From Enoplolaimus lenunculus (taxonomy: Eukaryota > Nematoda > Enoplea > Enoplida > Thoracostomopsidae), in contig JASANG010004090.1 in NCBI GenBank assembly GCA_030248215.1, forward strand, positions 169,660-233,659: 64,000 nt of DNA, given 5' to 3'. Position numbers and translations under genes: made by a program. This document shows, one piece after another, positions 1 to 12,900 of the stretch. The notes beneath the pieces were generated by a model. It worked only from the letters and a program-made list of their open reading frames with translations. It made no database searches and was not told the DNA's origin. Positions within the stretch are counted from its first letter, which is position 1. Each line of letters starts with the position of its first letter.

Positions 1-578
1 TGTAAACACATAAGTAGTCAAAATAACCGAAACAGTTAGTGATCGAAATAACAGATATTGCAGTGGCAAATTTAAAAGATGTTTTTCTGCCAACAAAATT
101 GAGACTTGCAAAGTGGCAACTATTCACCGGGGTTTCTGAAATTTTCGCCATAGAGATCAAGGCCGTAACAGTAGTACAAGCGTACTAAGCCTAAGACAAA
201 CCTACACCTAAGCGCGATAATCAGCTTATCCTAAGTGTAAGAAAAAATTAGCCTTAAACTTAACTTACTCCGTTCCAGCCCCGCAGAAAATCGCTCTGGC
301 CAAAATTTTAAATAAAAAATGGCGAATGCGCCCAAATTTTTAAGATTTTGGATAAAATTCGTAATTTTATTTCATTTCGAACAATTGCAGTATATCTGTT
401 ATAGATTTTATTACGTGGCGATTTAACTAGAGTCTAAAAATAACAAAATTTCCGTGATTTCTAGAACAGAAGGTTAATTTACAGCTTTCAACTTTTCTGG
501 CTTTTTAAATACAAAACAATTTGAGCAGTTCCATCTTATTCTGGTTTTCGCAATATTTACTGTTCCTACTGTAGTGAC

Positions 579-672
579 CAGGGTGTAACCGGATATCCAT
601 TTCCGTTTCCTGTAAATTTTGGTGTCCGTTTCCGGTACCGTTTCCGTTCCGGCGAATATTTGCACGCCTCTA
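579..672. mobile_element. Family-1 MITE fragment (CAGGGTGTAACCGGATATCC end)
   Basis: One end matches the family-1 terminus, followed by TTTCCGT/TTCCGG units. The other end is degenerate (TTTGCACGCCT). A CTACTGTA string occurs on both sides but not at the exact 8-bp offset, so the boundaries are uncertain. Confidence 0.45.
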
Positions 673-729
673 CTGTATTGGCAGAAAAATAAAACATCTT
701 TGAAATTTTACACCTCAAAATCCGTGAAT

Positions 730-835
730 TTCCAACAAAATTTGAATTTCCCACCAAAATTTAAATTTTCCCGCCAAAAAATAATTTTCCCGCCAAATAT
801 CAAATTTTCGTGCCAAAATTTAAATTCTTCGCCAT
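730..835 (+). repeat. AT-rich tandem array, unit of about 20-22 bp
   Basis: About five imperfect copies of a unit like TTTAAATTTTCCCGCCAAAA. It produces spurious small ORFs on both strands. Confidence 0.7.
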
Positions 836-1377
836 AATATAAGTATTTATTTATGTTGTCTCGTAATATTATATGATAATAACGGCACATGTCTGTTAGT
901 ATACGATATTCCGCCATACACAAACCTAGTTATGTAACTGACTCAGTAGACATTTTTAAAATGATCCTATGATATTGACATACAATGTAGGGAATATCAT
1001 ATGATATTGAAAGACAAACCGTGTCCGATGCGTGATGTTAGCAGACAACCGCTGTTTTTGGAATATCATATTGGGTTACATAGAAGACAAAATATTACCA
1101 AATAATATACAAGGTGACGAAACGTGACCCAGGTGCACAATTCATAACATGAACCCGGCATTATTAGATACTGAATCCAAAATGAGGACCTCCTTTTATT
1201 ACCCACCTGTTATTCGGGTCACTACAGTATACAGCTCACAAAAACGTACACGAAACATTTATTTCAAAATGATTATTCTTTACACTAAATGCATGGCAGC
1301 ACAATCGAAAGCACGAGTGCATTAAATTACTTCATAACATTTAAATTGGTAAATTTTGTTCTCAAACAGCCCGATAA

Positions 1378-1725
1378 CAGGGTGCAACCAGAGGCCTACC
1401 TCCGGCTCCGGCAGAAAAACGACCTCCGGTTCCGGTAAAATTTTACCGGAGAGTGGCAATTTTGGTAGGTAAATTTTGCAGTCTACAAAATTTATTGGCG
1501 CGTTTCGTTTTGAGTTTTGACACAAATTTATCCAAAAATTGCAGAAACTTCGTAGAAAGTCAGCATAAATCCAAACAATGTAACTGCACATTACAGAAAT
1601 TTGATAAAATTAACAAATTAACCATTTTAACTACTTAAATTCGCGTCACCTCCGTTCCACGTCCTGGCAAGTTTGGTTGACCTCCGAATCCGGCTCCGAT
1701 ATTTTTCACCTCCAATTGCACCCTG
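1378..1725. mobile_element. Family-1 MITE, CCTCCGG subtype
   Basis: Begins CAGGGTGCAACCAGAGG and ends AATTGCACCCTG. The subterminal sequence is CCTCCGGCTCCGG on one side and ACCTCCGAATCCGGCTCCG on the other. The flanking octamers do not match well, so this copy is old or its end is misread. Confidence 0.65.
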
Positions 1726-2306
1726 TTCGACACCAATACAGGAAAATGACGTTCACCGTAAAGCAACAAAAATAATTAGTATTTTCATACTCACGTTTCA
1801 TCTCAAAACCCTCAAAATGATTGAAGAAACCATAGCAATTTTTAATATTCTAAACCAATAGCACAAAGATAACGTACATCGTGTCCGGTAACAATTTCAA
1901 GTATTTAAGCAAATGTTCTCCAATAGCATCAATCACTAGATAGCAATAGCTGTTGTAACTTTCGAAACAGAAAATCAAAACTTTCCAACTTTAACTCAAC
2001 TTTTTGCAATTTAAAATATAATATTGCGTTTTTTGCACAAAAATTTACCGCCGAAACATCGTAAATATGCTACCAAAATAGAGTGGATTTGAGCAAAAAC
2101 CCAATAATGTTATTACCAGGGATAGTCTGATTATCTGGTTTACCACAAACACAGGATGAAACTGTTGGAGTTTGGGCAACATGATAAAAAAATCGTCATT
2201 GTTTTTGTAAATAGTCAGTAGTGGGCCGGTTTATATTCAAATATCAAGGACAATGTTTAGTACCAGTCCACCTTGCATGCGATAAGTTCACGCTGAATTA
2301 CGACTC

Positions 2307-5300
2307 TTAAACTGCAAACGTTTCCAACGAATATGATTGATAGCCAAAATTAAGGAACACTGCTATCTTCGAAGATGTTCCAGCAGCAGCAAGCATCTGT
2401 AAAATACCACAACATTATTATAAATTTCTTCACAAACGTAGAAAAAGAGCGCTGAACTGTATAGCAAGCATAATTCATCAATATTATTTAGACTAGTAAC
2501 TAATACCATTTTGTAACTTCACAAAGGTCTAACTGCTTCAAAACAACAACAATTACAATTAGAATTAGAACTATTTTGCTATGTAACTAGCTAAAAGGAT
2601 AAAAAATATACTATTTTATACTTACTCGATATTTCCTATTGTTGCAGTTCACTGCAGTAGCGTAAATCCGAGGTATTTCCGTTTCAATCGTTGCCGTTTG
2701 AGCACCTGAGAAATCGTAATGACATATCAAATTGTTCGATCCACCGCAAATTATCTGAAAATAATCACGGTAAACATGAATGCGAACAAAATACACCGCC
2801 TACTAAAAGAAAACATTTTACATTCCATCGTATATTTGAACTATGAAATACAAACCACTTTACAATTCCAAAGAGAAATTAAAATTGATTCAGGAAATAG
2901 CCACAATAGAAATGTTTAAACTACGTATTGCAACAACCGTAAAAATGAAAATTTTAATATTGCAACAAACTGTTAATTCATACTGGCGTAATTCCTCGAG
3001 CACGTAATACTAACTCATGCATTATTACTGAAAACAGTATCTATTCGCTACTACACAGGTTGAATGTTAACTTCACGGCCCGTTTCCTCAAGCCAAGTGC
3101 AGCAGTTATCAACAGATGCACCAGTTGCCAATTGTTGGGGCCCATATTCTCAAATGCATAGCACCTATCACATTTAGCGATCGGTTTACAAACGGACGAA
3201 GTTATGTTGTAGTTCCGAAACTTAAAATATGTACAAAAATTCAAAAATTCAAATTAAAAAATGCTAACAATTTAGAACCCATCTTTCACTGGATCGAGAG
3301 TTACAAGACTTATCACCAACTGGTGATAAGTACAAACTACAAACATTTGAGAACACGGGCTCTAAGAATTAACAAATGGTCAGTTTATTTAACGAGCTTT
3401 TACTAACTGACTATAGGTGTTAAACACAGTTGAGAATATGGCTCCAGATATCCAAAGCAGGTTCTCACAGTAGACAAAATTATAATCACCGTTTCGTCAT
3501 GAACAGTAATCGACTGATGTTCTGTATCTGCCGAATCGTCCAACACCTTTGCTAACATCCGACTTCCAAGGTGCCACAAGCTTAGTTTTGGAGCACCTCC
3601 ACACACCTACACATCAGGACGAAATAATAGTTTTTTTACATATTTCTCACAACACACCTTAGAGTTGATATGATAATGGGTTTAGCCTGAATGATTTACG
3701 ATGTTAACTAATTTTATGCTCTCCTTTAAGAACCATTCTCAGAAAAACAATACCATTATTTCGTTAACAAAATAAAACATTGGGAAACATTTGTATGAAC
3801 AGGGACAAAAAGAATAAAATGCCTTCATAATCGTGTTCCAAACGACAGCTCTTACCGCGATTGGCGTATCTAGTACACAATCGATCGCAAATGCTATTTG
3901 AACTGCTCACAGATACAACCGGCACTGCAGCCGGACCTGCCGAGTGAAAATTTTTTTAATCATTTTTAAGCGCGGTTACAACCGTTACTTGAGACCTGAC
4001 TGTGATCGCGTCTTTTGAAGTGACTGTTTGCGAGCAAAGCAGTCAGACGCGGTTATGTAATCGAGACCGCAGATGCAGTCGCGGTCAATACGCATTTAAT
4101 TCTGTCCGTAACCGTACCATCCAGCTTCCTCGAACACTCAAACAAACAATCCACTGTCCACAATTCGGCCTCTTAACATCCTGAAAATTTAGCCAAAACA
4201 ACAACTTACTAGAGCACACAAGAGACGAGTATTTGACGCAAACAACATTAATAACTCTAAGCCTCCATTCTAGCTTAAAGCTTGCTAAATTTTATCTTAC
4301 GCGAATTGTAACAGTCCACGCTATTATTTAGGACGTCTTTCTGATTTGTCATATGTCAAATCGCTGAAATTTTGTGCGCAAGATTTTTTAAGTTGTATTA
4401 TTTCAGATCTCTATTCCTTCTAAATACTAATATATAGAGAGTTATCGCTAACTACGAAAATGCGGCAAATATGTAAAAAAGCTGCACAGAGACCGGTGTG
4501 AACGCTATAACAAACCTACCGAACAGTTATTGAGATCAAAGACATGCTCACAACCACAACTACGCGTATCTGTAAAACAATCTCAAACATAACTCGGCAA
4601 CAACAACTGAAAAAGTTATGGTTAAAAGCAAAAAAACAGCAGAGCTAAACATTATTGGAGATTTCGCAGCTAACGATGGTATTATGTTGATCAATATCCT
4701 AAGCCCTGTGAATATCATGCTCGTTACATCTCCCTGCACAATTATCACACGCTAATTAGCGAAATGACTAATGCACATATCATGTTTTATTATTAACACG
4801 AATGCAAATTACAACCTCAAGTATCAACACCAGCAAAAAATATAAAATTTTCACTATTTTACAAAAATGATTAAAGTTTATTTAGATAAGCACATACCCC
4901 ACAACCGCACTGTACCATCTTCACTTCCAGAATACAGCGCTGATGCAGCAGAACAACTGTCATTATCTTGGGAAACAGACGATAATTCAATGCAATGAAC
5001 ATAATCTGAATGTCCGCGCATTGGTGTCTAAAAAGCATTAGAGTAGCGCTGAGCTTATGCGGACGGTGCCTCGTGTCGAAAATTACATTTATAAATTGAT
5101 TTCCGGTGTTCTCCAACGGCCACACGACAATTCGCGTACACTGCCGCCCGGTGCGCAATGCAAATCAATCGCATTGTTCGTTCGTAAGCAAGATTAGCTA
5201 CTAAAACTTGTAGGCTGAAATCCCGTAATTAAATTCAAAAAATTAATATTATTGGTTACAATATACTTTATTTCAAGAACACGAGTACAGCCCCAAGCAA

Positions 5301-8300
5301 ACGATACCAAAAGATTTACGCACAGATTAGTAATCGAATTACCAATGGTTTTCGTGTTTCCAAATCATATACCAACACATTTTTGCTACCACCTCCGCAA
5401 TACAACGTTTCGTTATCCTGAAACACAATACTCTAATACTTAATAATATTCGGAATAAAAAGAAAAATAATGAAACAAATGAACATTTTAACTAATTAAA
5501 TATTCTTATAAGTTACTCCAAAATACAATCACACAGTGAGAAGTATGAAACACTGGTTTCACAAACACATAAAGGTACCAAACACAACCAATGGTTCGTT
5601 AAGCCAAAGAACCAAAATACTCACAAAAAGAGATGATTTGACAAGAAATTAAAAACACAATTTTTGTTTTTTTAAATGTTCAAGTGGAATCTAAAAGAAG
5701 CAATTAGTAGTCAAATTTCAAATGATTCCACGACGGAAACTGAATCTATTTTGCAAACATACCGGTGAAATTTTGATTGCATTCACTTCGTACACTGATC
5801 CATCCAACCTAAACCAGCTCAAAAATACATGGTATTAGTTTAAGGTACATACTTCTATTGTAGGTTTAGCTGAAACAGATTCTGCCAGTTGCCGGTTTTG
5901 AAACGAAGTCCAGCTTACTGTCATCAATATTTTTCCAAATCTCGGGCCAGACCGTCGATTTCGAGTCTGGATACTGTACATAAACACGCAAAACGCTTAC
6001 AGATTTTACAAGGTAAATTTTTTCCTACAGAATCTTCAGGGCAACTTTTGTAATTCACGTAAATCGTTCAATGTATGACTTATTATGCTAAATTTCCTAT
6101 TCTAATATTATTTGGCATTCATATCAAAAATTTTATTTTGGCGGCTGTTAGCTGACAAAAATTATTGGCAGCAACTAAAATTTTTCTTTGAAAATAATAC
6201 CGCAAACTATGTACTACATACCTCCGGCATTTCGCTAACCCAACCTAGAGTGAACACGTTTTTTCGAAAATGGCCAATATTCTTAACTAGGTAGATTTGA
6301 CGAGTGGCAGATGGGATTTTGAGAAAAGACCCAACATAAAACTCAAAGGTAAAAAAATTGGAATTTTTCGCAAATTTTAATCTACATATTTTTAACGAAG
6401 TTTTGCTTAATTTGCTATCTCGGTGTTTAAATGTGGTGCAAATCCATTTTGATTAGTTTAGAGGTGTCGGTAATCCATTTTGATCTTTCAGTTTTTATAA
6501 ATATAATTCCAAACCAGGGAGCATCTTTCGAGCGTGCGCTGAACTTGGAAAATATGGCGAATGGGTTGAGATGGCCATGGACCAGAGGCCCCACTCCCGC
6601 TAGCAAAACGTTAGTATAATTGAACGCTGCCCAAAAGTATCATACGCGTAAATACATACCCTTTGTTATCCAGTCCCGTATTGATCTCCCATGATAGTTG
6701 AACAACCTAAAAGAAATAACGCAAAAATAAGTCTATCAAATCGTTGAGTAAGAATTAAATCAATAAAATATAAACTAATAAAATATACGAGATACTGCTG
6801 CCCATTTAAGTAAAACATCAACACTACAGCATCGGAACATCAAAAACAGCCCAAATGCAATGCTAAAATAACTAGAAATATAAAAACAAACCACAATTAG
6901 CAAATATTCAGGCTAATGCAATAGAAAACTATTTAAAATACCTTTCGTACGAGATCTTCCCACTTGTAACCTCTAATTCTTCCATCGTCAGATCCACTGA
7001 AAATTAAAATTTCACAGTATTTTGTGTTATGTTAAAGTAAACTGTAAACAAATCATTACAAACAAATCAAATATAGAACTTAATAACTTCATTTTTACAC
7101 GATTGCTGCAACTAAATCAATCATAATTTCAGATACAATTTAGTTACTGAAAATACTTTAAGCAGTTTTTTTGATTTTCAGCAATAAAAATTAAAGTAAC
7201 ATGGCTTACGCGATAAGAAACAATTTCGTCGATTGAAGGCAGTATATCGCAGCATCGGAAACTAAAACTGATGTTAAAAAAAGTATCAAACCAAGCTTAT
7301 GCACACTGTCAAGCAAAACAAAAGTTATACATTGACACCTAACAACAAATTGCACGACCAATGTATAAAACAGGGCCATTACAGTAGTATAAACATATTG
7401 CTATATAGCCTAAGCGTAAGCATGAGGTTATACCTAAGCCAAACCAAAAACCTTAAGCTTACACTATTGCAATCCCAAAGAAAAACGTCCCGCTCCTGAT
7501 CTTTATTTGGGCCAATTGCATCATACCTAAAGCTTAAAACTTGAAATGTTTATAAAAACTGAAATAACTTGCTCATAGACGCTACATGGACTTTGCCAGT
7601 TCAAACTTCGCTGTTAAAAACTTGAGATCATACAAATCGAAATATTTTAGGCTTATCTGAACACTTTTGTTGCAAAAGGTGTGCAAATTTTTGAAAATGC
7701 AAATTTAAATGCTCAGAAAATCAAATTCAAACTAATGCGACCCTTTCACAATTTCATGGTGTTATGCGGTACCACTGAATGCATTCTAACCTGAAAACTG
7801 AAACCATGGGTTCAGCGCTTCTTTGGTCGGATTTGTATCAACGAAACGACTGATCCTGAAGCAATTAATAAAAATTATTCCATTTTTAAACAAAAAAGGA
7901 AAGTTTTAACTTGACCCTCCGGCAAAAACTAAATAAAACTATAGTAGTAGCCGTGGTTACACCCTGGCGCAACCTTCGAAATTTGTTGGAATTTGCAAAC
8001 GTTTTCACAATGTATATGTATACCTTGTCACAAAAAATCGTTAACCAATGCGCATTTACGCTTAACGAATTTTAAAATATCAGTAAATTTATAGACATCA
8101 ATTCTTTCGCAGAACGATCTTTACATTGTCAAAAGCAAAATTTACTACTTTTGTATTCGCTGGGTGGCGCGGAGTTGGGGAATTAACGGGGGGGTGGGGC
8201 GGTTCGTAACCGGAGGTGGGGTTTCTGAGTGAGGGGCGGGTTGCAGAATTTTCCATAAAGCGTCAGTTGCACTATCCAGTGTTTAACGCCTACAAGAAGA

Positions 8301-8738
8301 AATGTATACGAGACGAGAGGGCATGTTGATACTGATGATGAAAAATGTTCCACTTACGGAACGTAAAATTAACCGGGCAGAGGATGAAATTTTGAGTGGG
8401 GCTTTGCCGGCGAAAACTTAAGTGGGGGCCCACCACCACCCCCACCTCGGTAGTGAACCCACATACTACTGTGCTGGAAAATCGCACAAAACACGTATGT
8501 GGGCGTTCCAGCTTTAATAATATCGATTTCTTAATTTTTAGGTTTGTTTCGATAAATAACTGACGTATTCCTAACATTAATGATTAAATTGTAATCTTAC
8601 TGAAATGTGTAAACGATCTTACTTAAACACAGAAACGCGGCCGTAAATATCAGCAGACACCAAATACCGGCCACACGGTGAATATTCCAGTGCAAAAATG
8701 GTGCAATAGTATTTCAATCTTTCATTCCTCCAAGTCAT
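2307..8738 (-). CDS. THOC6: THO complex subunit 6 (THOC6), WD40 protein, 14 coding exons
   Basis: WD40 subunit of the nuclear THO/TREX complex, which couples transcription to mRNA export. Exons in transcript order: 8738-8623, 7855-7791, 7261-7210, 6996-6942, 6706-6661, 5917-5849, 5794-5763, 5417-5343, 5027-4898, 4569-4520, 4180-4118, 3606-3490, 2754-2626, 2396-2307. They total 1,089 nt, giving 362 aa plus stop; human THOC6 is about 341 aa. Recognisable blocks in family order are YSPCGRYLVSADIYGRVSVF, AGSDDGRIRGYKW, GGGSKNVLVYDLET, RGHSDYVHC, SGSEDGTVRLWD, CGQWIVCL, VCGGAPKLSLWHL and the C-terminal AVFLNFGYQSYSLE. All junctions agree in phase. The least certain junction is 5849/5794, where a weak donor and a downstream AG were chosen to keep the frame into YEVNAIKISP. 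The start is the ATG 8 nt after a pyrimidine-rich AG. It lies downstream of DPH2 on the same strand with about 1.2 kb between them. Confidence 0.9.
3990..4117. mobile_element. Family-3 MITE remnant abutting THOC6 exon 11 donor
   Basis: GCGATTGC/GCGGT-rich sequence ending in TTAATTCTGTCCGTAACCG, the family-3 terminus. The end lies within a few bases of the donor that follows the exon ending at 4118. Confidence 0.55.
7356..7513. mobile_element. Family-2 MITE with 8-bp target duplication
   Basis: Ends are GACCAATGTATAAAACAGGG and TTATTTGGGCC. The flanks AATTGCAC and AATTGCAT match at 7 of 8 positions. The interior has GCCTAAGCGTAAGC units. It lies in THOC6 intron 2. Confidence 0.7.
8161..8225 (+). 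other. G-rich block with quadruplex potential
   Basis: Four or more runs of 3-7 G lie within about 60 bp (GGGTGG, GGGG, GGGGGGGTGGGGCGG, GGAGGTGGGG) in an otherwise AT-rich intron of THOC6. A C-rich partner block lies at 8,425-8,450. Confidence 0.5.
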
Positions 8739-8757
8739 AGTGTCTACTGAAATAAAA
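8739..8757 (-). promoter_or_regulatory. 3' splice acceptor 8 nt upstream of the THOC6 start codon
   Basis: On the minus strand the ATG is preceded by TTTTATTTCAG followed by TAGACACT. This is a strong acceptor with only eight transcribed bases before the start. It marks either a 5'-UTR intron or a spliced-leader acceptor; the window cannot tell which. Confidence 0.5.
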
Positions 8758-9096
8758 CTATCTGTACATTTAGATAAGTGTTGAATACGTAAGCCTAACA
8801 GTCTAAATTACTAGTTTACGCCGAGTTTTAAATGAAATCACCACAGAGGATAATCAGTGAAAAATACCAAAACGAGAGTCGAAGGTAGTCAAAAGTTAAT
8901 AACGTTCCCAGCGAGGAAGCAATAAAAACTGTTTTAATGAGGTAGAAAGAAGGCGAGAAGGCTGCAGAAGCAGGGCGAGACTCATGATTGCTGCGGCGAC
9001 TATTTACAAAGAAATTCAAAATCAATTCACACCCATTATACCACAAATAGCTACAAAACTTGCAGCGGAAGTCTGCCTTGTGGCAGTAGTGCTTAC

Positions 9097-9280
9097 CTAG
9101 AAACGGTTTTGTCCCTGCTACTTCCGAACACTGTCAAGCCAAAACAAACTATCTGAAGTACATGGTATGCTTTCATTAGGTCCTGATCATACCATCGTTT
9201 TTGTGATTAGTCCTAAAGGGGAGGGTGGATAATTTTTTACAGCTACGCTCGCATTATTACATGGATGACCGAAATATTGT
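9097..9280. mobile_element. Family-5 dispersed repeat, copy 1
   Basis: Shares an ordered series of motifs with 46,415-46,595: TTTTGTCCCT, GAACACTGTCA, TACCATCGTTTTTG or its variant, GAGGGTGGA, TAATTTTT and ATTACATGGATGA. No coding content is evident. It fills most of the DPH2-THOC6 intergenic space. Confidence 0.55.
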
Positions 9281-9933
9281 TCAGGATACGAATATCAAAA
9301 TTAAAATGTCTAAACTTTTCAACACAGAGCCTTCATCTGTTTGTAACAAACTTCAGAGATTAATTATTACCTACAGTTTTCAGTTGTGTCAAAGTCATTT
9401 GACGACCCATGTAGATAGGCGGAACATTTTTCCTGTGGGACCAGAATAGAGTAAAGCTGAAGACTATTTTTTTGCTTGGCTTAGGCTTAGGAATATGCTT
9501 AAAATACTATTCCGCTCCTGTTCTTTTCATTGCCCGAGACTTATATTTCAATATCTGTTTTCCGTTTCACAATTTGTTTCCGTTAATCTTACTATCCGTT
9601 TGACGTTGACTTCTGATTGGCATTAAAACTGCTCCGATATGTTCCAAAGCACTTAATAAAACGACAAAATAATTTACTATTTTAAAACATAATGTCGAAT
9701 CATATAAACATTTGTTGAACACTTGACATGCTTACGAGATACCAGTGTTTTACCCATACCATCTGAAAGGCCTTGCAATTCCACAGTCCAAATAGTCCAC
9801 TCCAACCAAACAGTCAAAAAACAGCTGTTTATACAAACTGCACCAAAGAGATCGTAATAAGTAAAAAACATGGCGTTTTTTAGAAATTCGGCTTTCATCT
9901 TGTAAGCATTTCAATTTCTAAAACGCGACGCCG

Positions 9934-12900
9934 TCAAGATGGCTCATTTTTGTACTCGCATGCAATCCCTACCCGGCCCATTTCGACCGTGGCAGGTTCG
10001 GAATCATCCAAATTTCGATTTAGGCCGTACCAACTTCGCTCATTAGGACCTTTTCCTGAAATTAAAAAAAATCCATTATTTACTTTTTAAACCCTATATT
10101 TATAAATCACAACACCAAACCGTTACATTTTACAATGCATGCGCCGTTAATTTGTGATTGGCCAATGTGTACAACAAGGTCGGAACAGTGGTGTAAGAAT
10201 ATTCCTACGCCTAAGGCTAAGCGTATGGAAGATCCTATTCCTAAGCCTACGCCTCAGACTCAGCCTAAGCAAAAAATTAGTCTAAAGCTTAAACTGACTC
10301 TATTATAGCCCCTCCGGAAAACGATCCGGCCCTGTTCTATACATGTGCCAAAAGATTTACCAATACTGAAAGCACACTTTATACGCGTACAAAAGTTACC
10401 TTATATACAGGGTGGGTATAACGTACTTCAAACCAGGGTGCGACCGGATATTAATTTACCGGATACCGGAACCGGATATTAAATTTTTTACCGGAAAAGG
10501 AAAAGGGTAGCGGATATTGTATATTGAAATAATTTATTTTTCGCTGTATTTTTAGCGTGCTCAAGTTTTAGTCTGTTATAAACTTAATAATAGCTGCTGA
10601 TATACCGAAATAATTTAAAAATGCGTTTAACTCTCGCTCGCTTAAGTTAAAAATAGCTAAAGCGTATTGAAACTTGAACTTCTTGAATTGCACAGAAATG
10701 TAATCACAGCGAGATATTGAAGACGCTTACTTGTAAAAAGCAATTTAATGATATTCGGCACCACAACCGTAAATATCCGGTATCCGGTAGGTTTATACCG
10801 GATACCGGAACCGGATATCAATTTCTGCCGGATAATAAACCGGAACGGGATATCCGGTCGCACCCTGCTTCAAACTGATGGAATGCGATCACGAGAAACG
10901 AAAATTAAGCAGTTTCAAAATGCATATTCGCTTGTGCTGTAGTCTTCCGAATAGTGATACTCGTATTTATTTTGGCTCTCTAAAGCATCCATTCTTCCTG
11001 TTATTCGGTCACTGACTGTTATTTATTTTAAACTAGCCCAATGTTAGTTGGACCCGACACCGTTCCTTTTGATATTCTTTGTTTTGGACAGAACTGATTT
11101 GGTCCGAAGCATTTTTGTTGACTGTCATGTCCATCAGTCTTTCTCTAGATTTAATAGCTTATGCTCGTTGTCTAAGTGTCTGTTGCATTGAGAAGTCTAA
11201 GCAGATTTTTTGCATTGACTTCTTTTATGGGCTCTGGTTAAGACTTATGACCTCTATCCACTAGCGGACTCAGGGATACAGATCTTATTGATAGGTACTC
11301 AAAATGGAGTCCCCTCTCGTTTTGTTACCCAGTCTTATTTGGGTCATTCCAGTACAGTATGTAAATAGGCTTCCATGTTTAACCGTCGCCAAACTTATTG
11401 TAGCCAAATGCATATAAATCGATCAACGAAACATTTAGCATCACGATAGATCACGTAGGCAGACCAGGGTTCAACCGGAATTCCTGTTCCGGCCGGAATT
11501 CCTGCAAAAATTCAATTCATGTTCCTGTTCCTGCTTTCAACAATGCAGGAACCGGAATTTTTACGGTATTGTGGCAAAATATTCATAATCATTTAAATAT
11601 TGGAAACTTTGTCTTTGAGAATTTTTTATGTCAAAATTAGTGTTTTTGTGCTCAGTTCAATTCTGTTACTAAATTGTTTCTGATTTGTTTTCGCAAAACT
11701 TAATGATAAAATAGGTGAAAATTACCTTAAGCCATTTTTGGCAAGGTTTCCAAAAAGCCCAACAGTAATTCGGTGATGAAAATTATTCAAATTCCGGTTC
11801 CTGTTCCGGTTCCTGCATAAAAATTCAATTCCTGTTCCTGTTCCGGCAAAATTTAGTTCCTAATGGAACCCTGAGGCACATGTATTGTTGCTAAATTGCA
11901 TCGTTGTTGGTTTCGTATGTCGCTCGGCAAGATACACTTTAGTTACATAAAAGGCTTACCTGAACCATAAATCTGAACATCCATCTGTGAACGAAGCACC
12001 AATTCTCCACCGGTTGCGTCGTTTTCCGTGGTGTCCGGTTTTTTGTCACTGGCATATCTTATCTGACCGGTTATCAAAGAAACGTCAGGTTGGTCACCAG
12101 TCTGTTGTTTATTTGATGCAAACATGTCAGTTGAACCCGGACCTAACATTAAAAATGATTAGTAATCAGCAAAATGTTTTACTTTTGCGCAAATACAAAT
12201 GGAGTTTGCAAATATATTTCCCCTGGGTTTTCTAAAAATTTTGGCGAAAATTAGCGGATACAGCCAAAATTTTTTGTGCCATTTTCATCAAAATATTATT
12301 AATTTTAGTTTCAAACCTAACATTGCAAACCAGAACCATAAAACCCACTTGGAACCCTGCAAGCGTTACTACGATTGCTTGCACCCCACTGGTACTTATC
12401 AGGGTGCCACTGGAATTGAAAAATACTGGAAACAGAACCGGAAATTAAACACATTTTGGAATTTAACACCAGAACCGAACACAAACACACTCAATTTCCC
12501 TACTGAACCGAAATTGCGGTTGAACCCTGGCACTTAACTTCTTACCTGTCAACAACTCTCGATAGTCGGCAATCCATCCAGAATCCGCCATCCATCCGTT
12601 CCCTGCGGCTCCATGCGTACTTGTTCGACCAGCGGCGGCTACAGCTACTTCCAACTCAAACGGAGTAACAATCGGCGCGTAAAATTGAGACGAATCCAAC
12701 TCGAGCGCAAACGGACAACTCAACTGAACGCAAACGTCAACATCAGCAAAATTGGCCAACTTTGCAACGTTCAATTTGCCCAGTGAGAAAACGTAAAACT
12801 TTTTGCCAGCTTCACGACATAAGCGCTTAACACGACTTAAAATGTCGAGATAGTTTGCGACACCCAGCGTTCCGATTAGTATCCCTATTGTTCTGAAACA

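Larger units (their letters stand above)
1..2306. other. Gene-free stretch with MITE copies and a short tandem array
   Basis: No supported gene. It holds a degenerate family-2 copy (about 150-295, GCCTAA-rich), a partial family-1 copy (579-672), an AT-rich tandem array (730-835) and a family-1 copy of the CCTCCGG subtype (1378-1725). A family-4-like end (TTATTCGGGTCACTACAGTA) lies near 1,210-1,230. Confidence 0.6.
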
